The notes below the pieces were generated by a model. The model was not told the origin of the DNA, made no database searches, and worked only from the letters and a program-made list of their open reading frames with translations. The translations under genes were made by a program, and so were the position numbers. This document shows positions 1 to 6,504 of a DNA stretch of 12,519 nucleotides, piece by piece. This stretch comes from Candidatus Cellulosilyticum pullistercoris (GTDB lineage: Bacteria; Bacillota; Clostridia; Lachnospirales; Cellulosilyticaceae): NCBI GenBank assembly GCA_018883705.1, contig JAHLFQ010000094.1, positions 1-12,519 of the forward strand, given 5' to 3'. The number at the start of each line of letters is the position of its first letter. The stretch's first letter is position 1.

Positions 1-1
1 A

Positions 2-1210
2 CATTTAGTAGGTAAAGAAATTGTTCGTTTCCACACAATCATTTGGCCAGCAATGCTTATGGCACTTGACCTTCCACTTCCAAAACAAATCTTTGGTCAC
101 GGATGGCTTGTTATTAACGGTGGTAAGATGAGTAAATCTCAAGGAACAGTAGTAGATCCTAGTGTTCTTGTTGGACGCTACGGTAGTGATGCAATCCGTT
201 ACTTCTTACTTCGCGAAATTGCATTTGGTCAAGATGGAAACTTCTCTAATGAAGCCCTTATTTCAAGAATTAATTCAGACCTTGCTAATGACCTTGGTAA
301 CTTAACATCAAGAACAGTAGCTATGATTGAAAAATACTTTGGGACACTTCCAGCTGAGCAAGAAGGTAATGAATTCGATGCTGATGTACAAAGAGTCATT
401 ACAGAACAAGTTGCTAAGATGGAAAGCAATATGGAAAAATTATTCTTCAATAATGCCCTTGAAGATATCTGGGTAATTATTAGAAGAATGAACAAATATA
501 TTGATGAAACAATGCCTTGGGTACTTGCTAAAGAAGAAGCAAACAAACCAAAACTTGCAGGTGTTCTTTACACATTAGCAGAAGCAATTCGTATTGTCAG
601 CATCATGATTGAACCATTTATGCCACAAACACCAGAGAAAATCTGGGTACAATTTGGTATGACAAGAGGAGAATTAACAGCTTGGGAATCTATTCACAGT
701 TTTGGAACACTTCCAAGAACTGTAACAGCTAAAAAAGGTGAAAATATGTTCCCACGTATTGATAAAGAAAAGGAACTTGCAATCCTTGAGGCAGAAGCAC
801 CAACTATTGAAAAGAAAGAAGAGCCAAAGGCTAAAGACAATAAAAAGGCTGAAACTAAGAAAGAAGAAAAGGTAGAAGAAGTATCAGAAATCACGATTGA
901 TGACTTTGCAAAAGTTGAACTTAAAATTGGTGAAGTAATCGAGTGTGAGAAAGTGCCAAAAGCTGATAAACTTCTTGTATCTAAAATTAAAATTGGTGAA
1001 GAAGTAAGACAAATTGTATCAGGTATTGCAGCTTACTATACCCCTGAAGAATTCGTTGGTAAAAAAGTAGTTGTTGTAACAAATCTTAAACCAGTTAAAC
1101 TTCGCGGTATCCTTTCACAAGGTATGGTACTTTGTGCATCAGATGATAACGGTAACTTAGTTGCTGTAGGACCACTTGGTGAAATGGTAAGTGGTGCAGA
1201 AGTAAGATAA
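2..1210 (+). CDS. metG: Methionyl-tRNA synthetase, 3' part (left edge cuts the gene)
   Basis: Charges tRNA-Met with methionine in the cytosol. The frame is open from base 2, before the first internal ATG at 53, so the start lies outside the window. The first visible residues (HLVGKEIVRFHTIIWPA) are typical class I MetRS catalytic-domain sequence. The KMSKS ATP-binding loop is intact at 125-139. The anticodon-binding helical domain follows (WVLAKEE, EPFMPQTPEKIW). A highly charged Lys/Glu linker at about 764-886 leads into a C-terminal Trbp111-like tRNA-binding domain at about 896-1207 (FAKVELKIGEV, LKPVKLRGILSQGM). About 402 residues are visible; relative to the roughly 650-residue family, about 250 N-terminal residues are missing. 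The fused tRNA-binding domain is the usual bacterial long form. No frameshift or lost motif is seen. The gene ends TAA and is followed by a strong hairpin. Confidence 0.97.
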   Translation, partial: HLVGKEIVRFHTIIWPAMLMALDLPLPKQIFGHGWLVINGGKMSKSQGTVVDPSVLVGRYGSDAIRYFLLREIAFGQDGNFSNEALISRINSDLANDLGNLTSRTVAMIEKYFGTLPAEQEGNEFDADVQRVITEQVAKMESNMEKLFFNNALEDIWVIIRRMNKYIDETMPWVLAKEEANKPKLAGVLYTLAEAIRIVSIMIEPFMPQTPEKIWVQFGMTRGELTAWESIHSFGTLPRTVTAKKGENMFPRIDKEKELAILEAEAPTIEKKEEPKAKDNKKAETKKEEKVEEVSEITIDDFAKVELKIGEVIECEKVPKADKLLVSKIKIGEEVRQIVSGIAAYYTPEEFVGKKVVVVTNLKPVKLRGILSQGMVLCASDDNGNLVAVGPLGEMVSGAEVR

Positions 1211-1236
1211 TTAATAAAATAGTTAAATTCTATGAA

Positions 1237-1276
1237 ATAAGCGCATCTAAGATCAAGAGATTTTAGATGCGCTTAT
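1237..1276 (+). terminator. Long hairpin after metG, no U-tract
   Basis: A perfect 14-bp stem (1237-1250 with 1263-1276, GCGCATCTAA arm) continues inward with four more pairs (1251-1254 with 1259-1262, one G-U) to an AAGA tetraloop. The stem is 27 bases after the metG stop. It is not followed by a clear T-run (CTATTAAAATAG), so it may be a weak terminator or an mRNA 3'-end stabiliser. Confidence 0.6.
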
Positions 1277-1299
1277 CTATTAAAATAGAAGTTTAGTTA

Positions 1300-1328
1300 T
1301 TGACTTTTTCTTACATTTATATGAAAAT
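1300..1328 (+). promoter_or_regulatory. Possible sigma-A promoter for the MATE gene
   Basis: TTGACT at 1300-1305 matches the -35 consensus in 5 of 6 positions. With a 17-base spacer, GAAAAT at 1323-1328 matches the -10 in 4 of 6. The start would be near 1335, giving a leader of about 90 nt that holds the attenuator. The -10 is weak, so readthrough from metG is an alternative source of transcript. Confidence 0.35.
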
Positions 1329-1333
1329 GTTAC

Positions 1334-1410
1334 TTGTTAAAAATACAGAAATGATTCATTATGAATTTAAGGGGCAGATGGGCGGCTAACAACCCACTTG
1401 CCTTTTTTTA
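1334..1410 (+). promoter_or_regulatory. Attenuator leader of the MATE gene; candidate guanidine-IV (mepA) riboswitch
   Basis: The leader ends in an intrinsic terminator (1373-1402 plus T-run) that stops only about 8 bases before the MATE RBS, so no promoter fits between them and the terminator must be conditional. TTGTTA at 1334-1339 is exactly complementary to TAACAA at 1387-1392 in the terminator loop, which could form a loop pseudoknot. A small hairpin (ATTCA/TGAAT) lies between. From family knowledge, guanidine-IV riboswitches (mepA motif) are compact transcriptional ON switches upstream of MATE genes in Clostridia and use overlapping terminator and aptamer elements. The assignment is by context and architecture; I could not align it to the published consensus. 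Confidence 0.42.
1369..1409 (+). terminator. Intrinsic terminator inside the MATE leader
   Basis: GGCAGATGGG (1373-1382) pairs with CCCACTTGCC (1393-1402) with one A-C mismatch and one G-U pair around a 10-base loop (CGGCTAACAA). AAGG/TTTT pairs may extend it outward. Seven T residues follow at 1403-1409. The RBS of the next gene begins at 1417. Confidence 0.8.
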
Positions 1411-1427
1411 TGTAATAGGAGGAAAAC

Positions 1428-2780
1428 ATGAAAAGAGTTTTTAGAGATAAAGCATTTTTTAAAACCATGCTTATGCTAGCTATTCCCATTACCTTTCAAA
1501 GCTTTATTACATCCTCATTAAACTTTATAGATACTGTGATGGTAGGAAGTTTACAGGAGGCTGCTATTTCGGCAGTAGGGCTTGCTAATCAATATATCTT
1601 TATTTTTACCCTATGTATCATGGGAATTAATGCAGGGGCGAATGTCTTTATGTCACAAATGTGGGGGAAAAGAGATGTTAAAGGGATAAAAACCTTTTTG
1701 GGAGTAGATTTAACAGTAGGAATGGTGGCGTCGTGTTTATTTGGAGCATTAGCCTTTTTTGGTCCTGAAATAATCATGAAGATTATGACCCCTGATGTAG
1801 AAGTGATAGCATTAGGTGTAAGCTATCTAAGAATTGTAGCTGTCAGTTGTTTATTTGTTAATTTTACACAGGCTTATTCGACAGCGCTTCGTAGTACAGA
1901 ACAAACAAAACTCCCTATGTATGGTAGCTTAATTGGGGTTGGGCTTAATGTTATTCTCAATTGGATATTTATTTTTGGAAAATGTGGTGCGCCTGCTATG
2001 GGTGTAGAGGGAGCTGCCCTTGCAACGATGCTTGCTAGACTTGTTGAGATGCTATTTATTGTAGGAATTGTATATATCAGCAAAAATAAAATATCAGCAA
2101 GAATAAAAGAAATGTTTAATTATAATCTACAGATAATGGGAACATACTTTAAGACTTCTTGGTCAGTTATTGTGAATGAGCTGATATTCTCAGCAGGAAC
2201 AGCAGCTTATTCAGTAGCCTATGCAAAAATTAGTACGAATGCTTCAGCTACTATGCAAATCTCTAGTACCATTATTAATATGTTCTTTATCTTCTTAACG
2301 GGAGTAGGGACAGCCGCAGCGATTATGATTGGTAATAAAATAGGTGCCGGAGAAGAGAAGAGAGCAAAAGAATATGCAAGTCATGTAGCAACACTTACCC
2401 CACTTATTGGAATCATATTAGGTGTATGTATGTGGTTATTTGCACCTATTGTATCGGGTTGGTTTGATATTCAGCCAGAAACATATAATGCAGCGGTAAT
2501 GGTGCTTCGTATTATGGCAGTTTTTATGCCGCTTCGTTCTTTTAATTCTATTATGATTATTGGTGTTTTTAGAGGTGGTGCAGATACAACTTATTCTATG
2601 CTTGTTCAAGCCGTAACTATTATGTGCTATTCTGTACCACTTGCATTTATAGGTGCCGTGCTTCTTAAATGGCCAGTACACTTAGTATTCTTCTTAGTTT
2701 GTACAGAGGAAATTATTAAGATGCCATTTGAATTTTGGCGTCTTAAATCCGGTCGTTGGATGAAAAATTTAGTAAACTAG
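1428..2780 (+). CDS. MATE-family multidrug/cation efflux transporter
   Basis: Integral membrane antiporter that exports cationic or aromatic compounds using a Na+ or H+ gradient. The 450 residues match the usual MATE length, with about 12 hydrophobic helices in two halves. The N-terminal half shows the family pattern: PITFQSF near residues 20-26, IDTVMVGSL at 34-42 and GLANQ at 51-55. The second half starts near residue 240 (SWSVIVNELIFSAGTAAYS). The start is supported by AGGAGG at 1417-1422, five bases before the ATG. It is transcribed alone: a terminator follows at 2805-2859. The attenuator directly in front implies ligand-responsive control. If that leader is a guanidine-IV element, the pump would be a MepA-like guanidine or biguanide exporter; from the protein alone the substrate cannot be told. 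Confidence 0.92.
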   Translation: MKRVFRDKAFFKTMLMLAIPITFQSFITSSLNFIDTVMVGSLQEAAISAVGLANQYIFIFTLCIMGINAGANVFMSQMWGKRDVKGIKTFLGVDLTVGMVASCLFGALAFFGPEIIMKIMTPDVEVIALGVSYLRIVAVSCLFVNFTQAYSTALRSTEQTKLPMYGSLIGVGLNVILNWIFIFGKCGAPAMGVEGAALATMLARLVEMLFIVGIVYISKNKISARIKEMFNYNLQIMGTYFKTSWSVIVNELIFSAGTAAYSVAYAKISTNASATMQISSTIINMFFIFLTGVGTAAAIMIGNKIGAGEEKRAKEYASHVATLTPLIGIILGVCMWLFAPIVSGWFDIQPETYNAAVMVLRIMAVFMPLRSFNSIMIIGVFRGGADTTYSMLVQAVTIMCYSVPLAFIGAVLLKWPVHLVFFLVCTEEIIKMPFEFWRLKSGRWMKNLVN

Positions 2781-2804
2781 ATAATATGTAGAGTTCATAA
2801 GTAT

Positions 2805-2859
2805 AATAAAGCTATGTGTTGCTGTATTTGAGGAGGTAGCATGTAGCTTTATTTTTTTT
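2805..2859 (+). terminator. Terminator of the MATE gene
   Basis: AATAAAGCTATGTG (2805-2818) pairs with CATGTAGCTTTATT (2840-2853), 14 pairs including two G-U. A run of T follows. The 21-base loop contains an AGGAGG that leads only to ATG-TAG, so it is not a gene start. Confidence 0.8.
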
Positions 2860-2902
2860 ATAATAAATATTATTTAAACGGAATAAATACCTTGAATATC
2901 AG

Positions 2903-2918
2903 TATGACATATGTCATA
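2903..2918. promoter_or_regulatory. Perfect 16-bp palindrome, probable operator
   Basis: TATGACATATGTCATA reads the same on both strands. It covers the predicted -35 and half of the spacer of the following promoter, the position expected for a repressor. The regulator is not in this window and I cannot name its family. Confidence 0.55.
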
Positions 2919-2931
2919 GTGGTGATATAAT
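2904..2931 (+). promoter_or_regulatory. Sigma-A-like promoter of the cyclase gene
   Basis: ATGACA (2904-2909, 5 of 6) and a perfect TATAAT (2926-2931) are separated by 16 bases. Predicted transcription start is near 2938. This is the best -10 in the window. Confidence 0.65.
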
Positions 2932-3090
2932 CTGTTTGAATATTTTATTTATAAAGAAAAAGAGAATGATAGAGTATGGTATTAAGTAGGATAAACAGGT
3001 TATGATAGACATAATTTGGAAAGTAACTTATAATGAGAAAAAGAAATAGTGAGCTAGATTAAGCTAGCATAAGAACTCGGAGGGATTAAA

Positions 3091-3666
3091 GTGAGGTATG
3101 TTGACCTAACACTTCAAGTAAAAAAGACAAATAGGGTTTATAAGCAAGCAGAAGTACAACCAAAAAAGAATATTGTAATGGGACATGTGGGTACACATTT
3201 TGACATTTATGGCGATATACAAGTTCCACTAGAATATATGCAAACAAGGGGAATTTTGTTTGATGTGAGTCATATTAAAGATCGTGAAATTACTTTAGAT
3301 GATATTGATTTAGACTATGTAAAACCAGGAGATTTTGTAATGATTCGTACCGGGTCAATTGAGAGGCATCCTTACGGAAGTGGTTTATATTTTAGTCAAA
3401 GTACGCAGTTCTCTTGGGAGATTATTCAGGCATTAGCTATGGAACGTGTTTGTTTTATAGGAATAGATGCACCTGATTTAAGAAAAGGCCATGAGCACGT
3501 AGAAGCTGATAAATTATGTCTTAGATATGGCACCTTTGTATTAGAAAACTTAACGAATCTTGAACAGATTAAACCCAATGAGGTTTGTAAAGTGATGACT
3601 ATGTGGTTTGAAGACCCAGAGGCAACAGGTATTAAGTGTCGTGTTGTAGCCATTCAGCCAGAATAA
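3091..3666 (+). CDS. Cyclase-family protein (kynurenine formamidase-like, PF04199)
   Basis: Probable cytosolic metal-dependent hydrolase of the cyclase/KynB-like fold, 191 residues. The metal motif is clear: H32-V-G-T-H36-F-D38. A second block follows at residues 125-155 (GIDAPDLRKGHEH, then LENLTNL), giving H136 and E152 as probable active-site or metal residues. The usual HxGTHxDxPxH motif would place a His at residue 42; here it is D42, and the Pro is missing too. So this is a divergent subfamily and kynurenine formamidase activity should not be assumed. The GTG start is chosen because GGAGGG at 3079-3084 sits six bases upstream and the nearby ATG at 3098 is out of frame. No tryptophan-catabolism gene is adjacent. 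It is transcribed alone from a promoter with a palindromic operator and closed by a terminator at 3671-3720. Confidence 0.85.
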   Translation: MRYVDLTLQVKKTNRVYKQAEVQPKKNIVMGHVGTHFDIYGDIQVPLEYMQTRGILFDVSHIKDREITLDDIDLDYVKPGDFVMIRTGSIERHPYGSGLYFSQSTQFSWEIIQALAMERVCFIGIDAPDLRKGHEHVEADKLCLRYGTFVLENLTNLEQIKPNEVCKVMTMWFEDPEATGIKCRVVAIQPE

Positions 3667-3670
3667 AATT

Positions 3671-3720
3671 AAGAGATTGTTTAGTGGTGGATAGATGAGC
3701 CAAATAAACAATCTTTTTTT
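3671..3720 (+). terminator. Terminator of the cyclase gene
   Basis: AGATTGTTTA (3674-3683) pairs perfectly with TAAACAATCT (3705-3714) around a 21-base loop, followed by TTTTTT. The run of A and T around the stem can lengthen it. Confidence 0.85.
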
Positions 3721-3752
3721 ATAAAGAAATAAAATGGTAATAATAATATAGG

Positions 3753-3803
3753 AGCACTATATATAAACTAAAAAATATAAAGATTTTGATAAATTATAGT
3801 GCT
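3753..3803. repeat. Spaced inverted repeat before the PMT gene
   Basis: AGCACTATA at 3753-3761 is repeated inverted as TATAGTGCT at 3795-3803, with arm centres 42 bases apart. The right arm falls within the spacer of the possible promoter at 3786-3813. It could be a paired operator or an RNA hairpin with a 33-base loop, or chance in AT-rich DNA. Confidence 0.4.
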
Positions 3804-3813
3804 TATCTATGAA
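3786..3813 (+). promoter_or_regulatory. Possible promoter for the PMT-NT5C unit
   Basis: TTGATA (3786-3791, 5 of 6) and TATGAA (3808-3813, 4 of 6) lie 16 bases apart, giving a start near 3820 and a leader of about 60 nt. The -10 is weak. Confidence 0.35.
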
Positions 3814-3881
3814 ATATGAAGTACAATGATTTTAGTAATGAACTGAAATTAAAGATAAACCGTAGGAGGTAACTAGTATAT

Positions 3882-5585
3882 ATGATGATTAATACTTCAA
3901 GAGGGGAACGTCACTTAACGGCCAAAGATGGCTGGTGTATGATTATAGTTCTCATAATATATGGTATTTTGTCTTTTTTTCATTTAGGCAGTATGGAAAG
4001 TCCACAAACCTTTTGGCAGGCAGAGGATTCTACACAACAAGTTATTTTAGATTTAGGACAAGAAACTAAGGTTAGTTACTTAAGAGAATTATCAGGAGCA
4101 CGGTTTGGGAAATATCAAATTGCCATATCCAATGATAATGTTAATTATTCAGAGATCGGAGAGTTAGAACAGAAGAAGGTTTTTGCATGGGAAGATATGC
4201 AGATCGATCAAAGCTTTAGGTATCTATCTATTACAAGAGGAGAAAAGGCAGGAGCTCTTGGAGAAATTGCACCTTATGATAAAGAAGGCAATAAACTTCC
4301 TGTTGTAGGGATGGATGAAGTAAGTCAGCTGTTAGTAGATGAGCAAGACACTGTTCCAGATGAAATTAGTTATATGAATACGACTTATTTTGATGAGATT
4401 TATCATGCACGTACAGCGTATGAATATATACATGGAATGGATATCTACGAATGGACACATCCACCTCTTGGAAAATTGATAATGACTATTCCAATTAGAA
4501 TCTTAGGCATGACACCTTTTGCATATAGAATAATGGGGAATATAGCTGGTTTAATGATGCTTATTGTTATTTTTATCTTTGCAAAGAAAATGTTTAAAAG
4601 AACGAATTATGCCTTACTTGCAATGATTACATTTGCAGCTGATGGTATGCATTTTGTTCAAACGAGAATAGGAACAGTAGATAGCTATTTAGTGTTATTT
4701 ATCATGCTAGCTTATTTATTCATGTACCAATATATGTGTTGTGATTCAGATAGAGAAGCAGGAAAGATGCACCTTAACTTACTTCTATCAGGTTTTTTTA
4801 TGGGGTGTGCGATTGCGACTAAGTGGAATGGTGCGTATACAGCTATAGGGCTTGCGCTTTTATTCTTCATTAATTTCTTTAAACGTAATAGTGTTATGAG
4901 TTTTTCAAGTAAATGGCGTAGCCATAGAGTAAAGATTATATTAGGATGTTTTGCATACTTTATCTTTATTCCAGTTATGATTTACGTCGTATCGTATATT
5001 CCTGATATGATAATCGATCCTGAAGTAGGTACTCTAAAAGGCTTCTGGGCACTACAAATGAAGATGTATCATTATCATGCGGATCTAGAGGCAACCCATC
5101 CGTTTAGCTCACCTTGGTATTTATGGCCAATAGGAGTTAAGCCACTTTGGTATTATGATGGCAAGGTAGCGGAAGGGATGATTTCTAGTATTACCCTTCA
5201 TTGTAACCCTTTTATATGGTGGACAGGAATTCTTGCTATGATTTATCATTTTATTAAAGCGATTACAGATAGAAGTAAAAGATATATCTTTTTAAGCATA
5301 GGTATTTTAGCAGCTTATGTACCTTATATGTTTATACCTAGAATTATGTTTATTTATCACTATTTTCCAGTGGTACCACTTATGATTTTAGCAATTGTAG
5401 GCACCATTAAGGATATTGAAGAAAATCTACAGCAGACAGCTTGGTGGAAGAGCTATGCTGTTATTGCAGTAATAGTTTTTATTTTCTTCTATCCGATTTA
5501 TTCAGGCCTTTTGATACCAGCGTGGTATGCAAGACTTACTGAATGGTTCCCAATCTGGCAATTATCTAGTGTTAGGTATATGTAG
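3882..5585 (+). CDS. PMT-family (GT39, GT-C) membrane glycosyltransferase with an inserted discoidin-like domain
   Basis: Polytopic enzyme expected to move a sugar from a polyprenyl-phosphate carrier to an acceptor outside the membrane. Of 567 residues, TM1 is at about 18-34. Residues about 41-132 form an extracytoplasmic F5/8 type C (discoidin)-like segment (FWQAEDSTQQVILDLGQ, YQIAISNDNVNYSEIG, FRYLSITRG). The catalytic acidic pair D171-E172 follows in TYFDEIYHARTAYEY, then THPPLGK at 192-198. A PMT_4TMC-type C-terminal block carries HPFSSPWYLWP at 406-416 and PRIMFIYHYFPV at 486-497. In typical PMTs the DE motif follows TM1 almost at once, so the insertion is notable. AGGAGG at 3864-3869 lies 12 bases before the ATG, a long spacing, but no other in-frame start is available. 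Sugar and acceptor are unknown. The next gene follows with no terminator between. Confidence 0.88.
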   Translation: MMINTSRGERHLTAKDGWCMIIVLIIYGILSFFHLGSMESPQTFWQAEDSTQQVILDLGQETKVSYLRELSGARFGKYQIAISNDNVNYSEIGELEQKKVFAWEDMQIDQSFRYLSITRGEKAGALGEIAPYDKEGNKLPVVGMDEVSQLLVDEQDTVPDEISYMNTTYFDEIYHARTAYEYIHGMDIYEWTHPPLGKLIMTIPIRILGMTPFAYRIMGNIAGLMMLIVIFIFAKKMFKRTNYALLAMITFAADGMHFVQTRIGTVDSYLVLFIMLAYLFMYQYMCCDSDREAGKMHLNLLLSGFFMGCAIATKWNGAYTAIGLALLFFINFFKRNSVMSFSSKWRSHRVKIILGCFAYFIFIPVMIYVVSYIPDMIIDPEVGTLKGFWALQMKMYHYHADLEATHPFSSPWYLWPIGVKPLWYYDGKVAEGMISSITLHCNPFIWWTGILAMIYHFIKAITDRSKRYIFLSIGILAAYVPYMFIPRIMFIYHYFPVVPLMILAIVGTIKDIEENLQQTAWWKSYAVIAVIVFIFFYPIYSGLLIPAWYARLTEWFPIWQLSSVRYM

Positions 5586-5652
5586 CATAAATCTTCCTAC
5601 TGTAATAAACTAATAATAAGCTTAATATATGAGCATACAGAGGAGGATAGAA

Positions 5653-6240
5653 ATGAACAAGAAAAAATTTACAATACTCATTGATCAAGATGATGTATTG
5701 GCAGAATACATTAAAGGTGTAACTAAGGCTTATAATGATAAATATAAAACGAATAGAAATGTAGAAGAGTGTACATCATGGGACCTTTGTTCTATATTTG
5801 GAGAAGAAGTTGAAACAGTCATGCATGAGCCAGATTTATTTAGACATCTTGAACCAGTTAAGTATGCCTTAGAGGTATTTGAGAGATTATATAGAAGTAA
5901 TTTATTTGAAATGTATATTGTAACAGCTGCAAACCCAAAGAGTGTGGATGCAAAATTTGAATGGATTAAAGAATATTTACCTTTCTTTCCAGAAGATAGA
6001 GTCATTGTCTGTAAACGAAAGTACATGGTAAAGGGAGACTTCCTATTAGATGATGGTATGCATAATATAGAAGAATTTCTAGAAGCAGGTGGGACACCTA
6101 TTATTTTTGATAGACCGCACAACAGACATAAGGGTAAAGGAATTACAAGAGTAAAGGATTGGCTTGCTTTTGAAAGGATTATTATGGAAAATTATTATGC
6201 AGAAAAATTACAAGAAGATAGTTCAGAAGAAGCCATTTAA
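5653..6240 (+). CDS. NT5C-type 5'(3')-deoxyribonucleotidase family protein (HAD superfamily)
   Basis: Predicted soluble phosphatase of 195 residues, probably acting on nucleoside monophosphates or a similar small phosphate ester. HAD motif I is D11-Q-D13-D-V-L-A (nucleophile D11, acid D13). Motif II is T91 in YIVTAAN, motif III lysine is K121 or K123 in VCKRKYMVKGD, and motif IV is D133-D134 in FLLDDGMHNI. The ATG at 5653 is preferred over an in-frame ATG at 5629, because AGGAGG at 5641-5646 lies six bases before it and would otherwise be inside the coding region. It starts 67 bases after the PMT gene with no terminator between, so the two are probably cotranscribed. A link between nucleotide dephosphorylation and the glycosyltransferase is possible but not shown. 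The last dozen residues are acidic and probably disordered. Confidence 0.85.
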   Translation: MNKKKFTILIDQDDVLAEYIKGVTKAYNDKYKTNRNVEECTSWDLCSIFGEEVETVMHEPDLFRHLEPVKYALEVFERLYRSNLFEMYIVTAANPKSVDAKFEWIKEYLPFFPEDRVIVCKRKYMVKGDFLLDDGMHNIEEFLEAGGTPIIFDRPHNRHKGKGITRVKDWLAFERIIMENYYAEKLQEDSSEEAI

Positions 6241-6252
6241 TGCACTAAAATT

Positions 6253-6275
6253 TCTCATTATAAAATGAGATTTTT
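6253..6275 (+). terminator. Short AT-rich terminator after the NT5C gene
   Basis: TCTCATT (6253-6259) pairs with AATGAGA (6264-6270) around ATAA, followed by five T. The stem is short, which may explain the second terminator downstream. Confidence 0.6.
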
Positions 6276-6319
6276 ATAATGAAGTAAAGTAAACATTATA
6301 ATAAGAAGAAACTCGTACC

Positions 6320-6369
6320 AAGCAGGTATAGAACATGTTAAAATACATGATTTTATACTTGCTTTTTTG
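6320..6369 (+). terminator. Second terminator between NT5C and tatD
   Basis: AAGCAGGTATA (6320-6330) pairs with TATACTTGCTT (6354-6364) with one G-U pair. An inner stem CATGT/ACATG (6334-6338 with 6345-6349) completes a long hairpin, and T at 6363-6368 follows. No gene lies between this and the first terminator, so it is either a backup or the end of a small untranslated RNA. Confidence 0.7.
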
Positions 6370-6433
6370 TTAAAAATAACAAATGAAAAATTTTAAGGCT
6401 AAAAGTAGTATGGAATAATAATCACACATCATG

Positions 6434-6462
6434 TTGTTAATTTTGAGGAAAAAGCATAAAAT
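6434..6462 (+). promoter_or_regulatory. Probable promoter of tatD
   Basis: TTGTTA (6434-6439, 4 of 6) and TAAAAT (6457-6462, 5 of 6) are separated by exactly 17 bases. Predicted start is near 6469, giving a leader of about 36 nt. Confidence 0.55.
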
Positions 6463-6504
6463 AAAGACATATACTGTGAATAAATGTTCAAAAGGAGAAT
6501 AAAT

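Larger units (their letters stand above)
2860..3090 (+). other. Intergenic region and 5' leader of the cyclase gene
   Basis: With the preceding terminator this makes about 310 bases without a gene. It holds one promoter with a palindromic operator (2903-2931) and then a leader of about 150 nt. Near the leader's 3' end is a small hairpin, GCTAG (3053-3057) with CTAGC (3064-3068), eleven bases upstream of the RBS. I see no supported small ORF. Confidence 0.6.

Noticed and set aside
1321..1389. 22-codon frame whose stop lies in the loop of the MATE leader terminator, like a leader peptide
   Set aside because: No ribosome binding site precedes either ATG, and the start would fall in or at the edge of the predicted promoter.
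2436..2681. Minus-strand open frame within the MATE gene
   Set aside because: It is a shadow of the coding strand, rich in Asn, His and Lys, with no RBS or known domain. Other minus-strand frames in the window are of the same kind.
2831..2846. AGGAGG followed by ATG-TAG, resembling a start-stop mini-ORF
   Set aside because: It lies in the loop and stem of a clear terminator and encodes only one codon.
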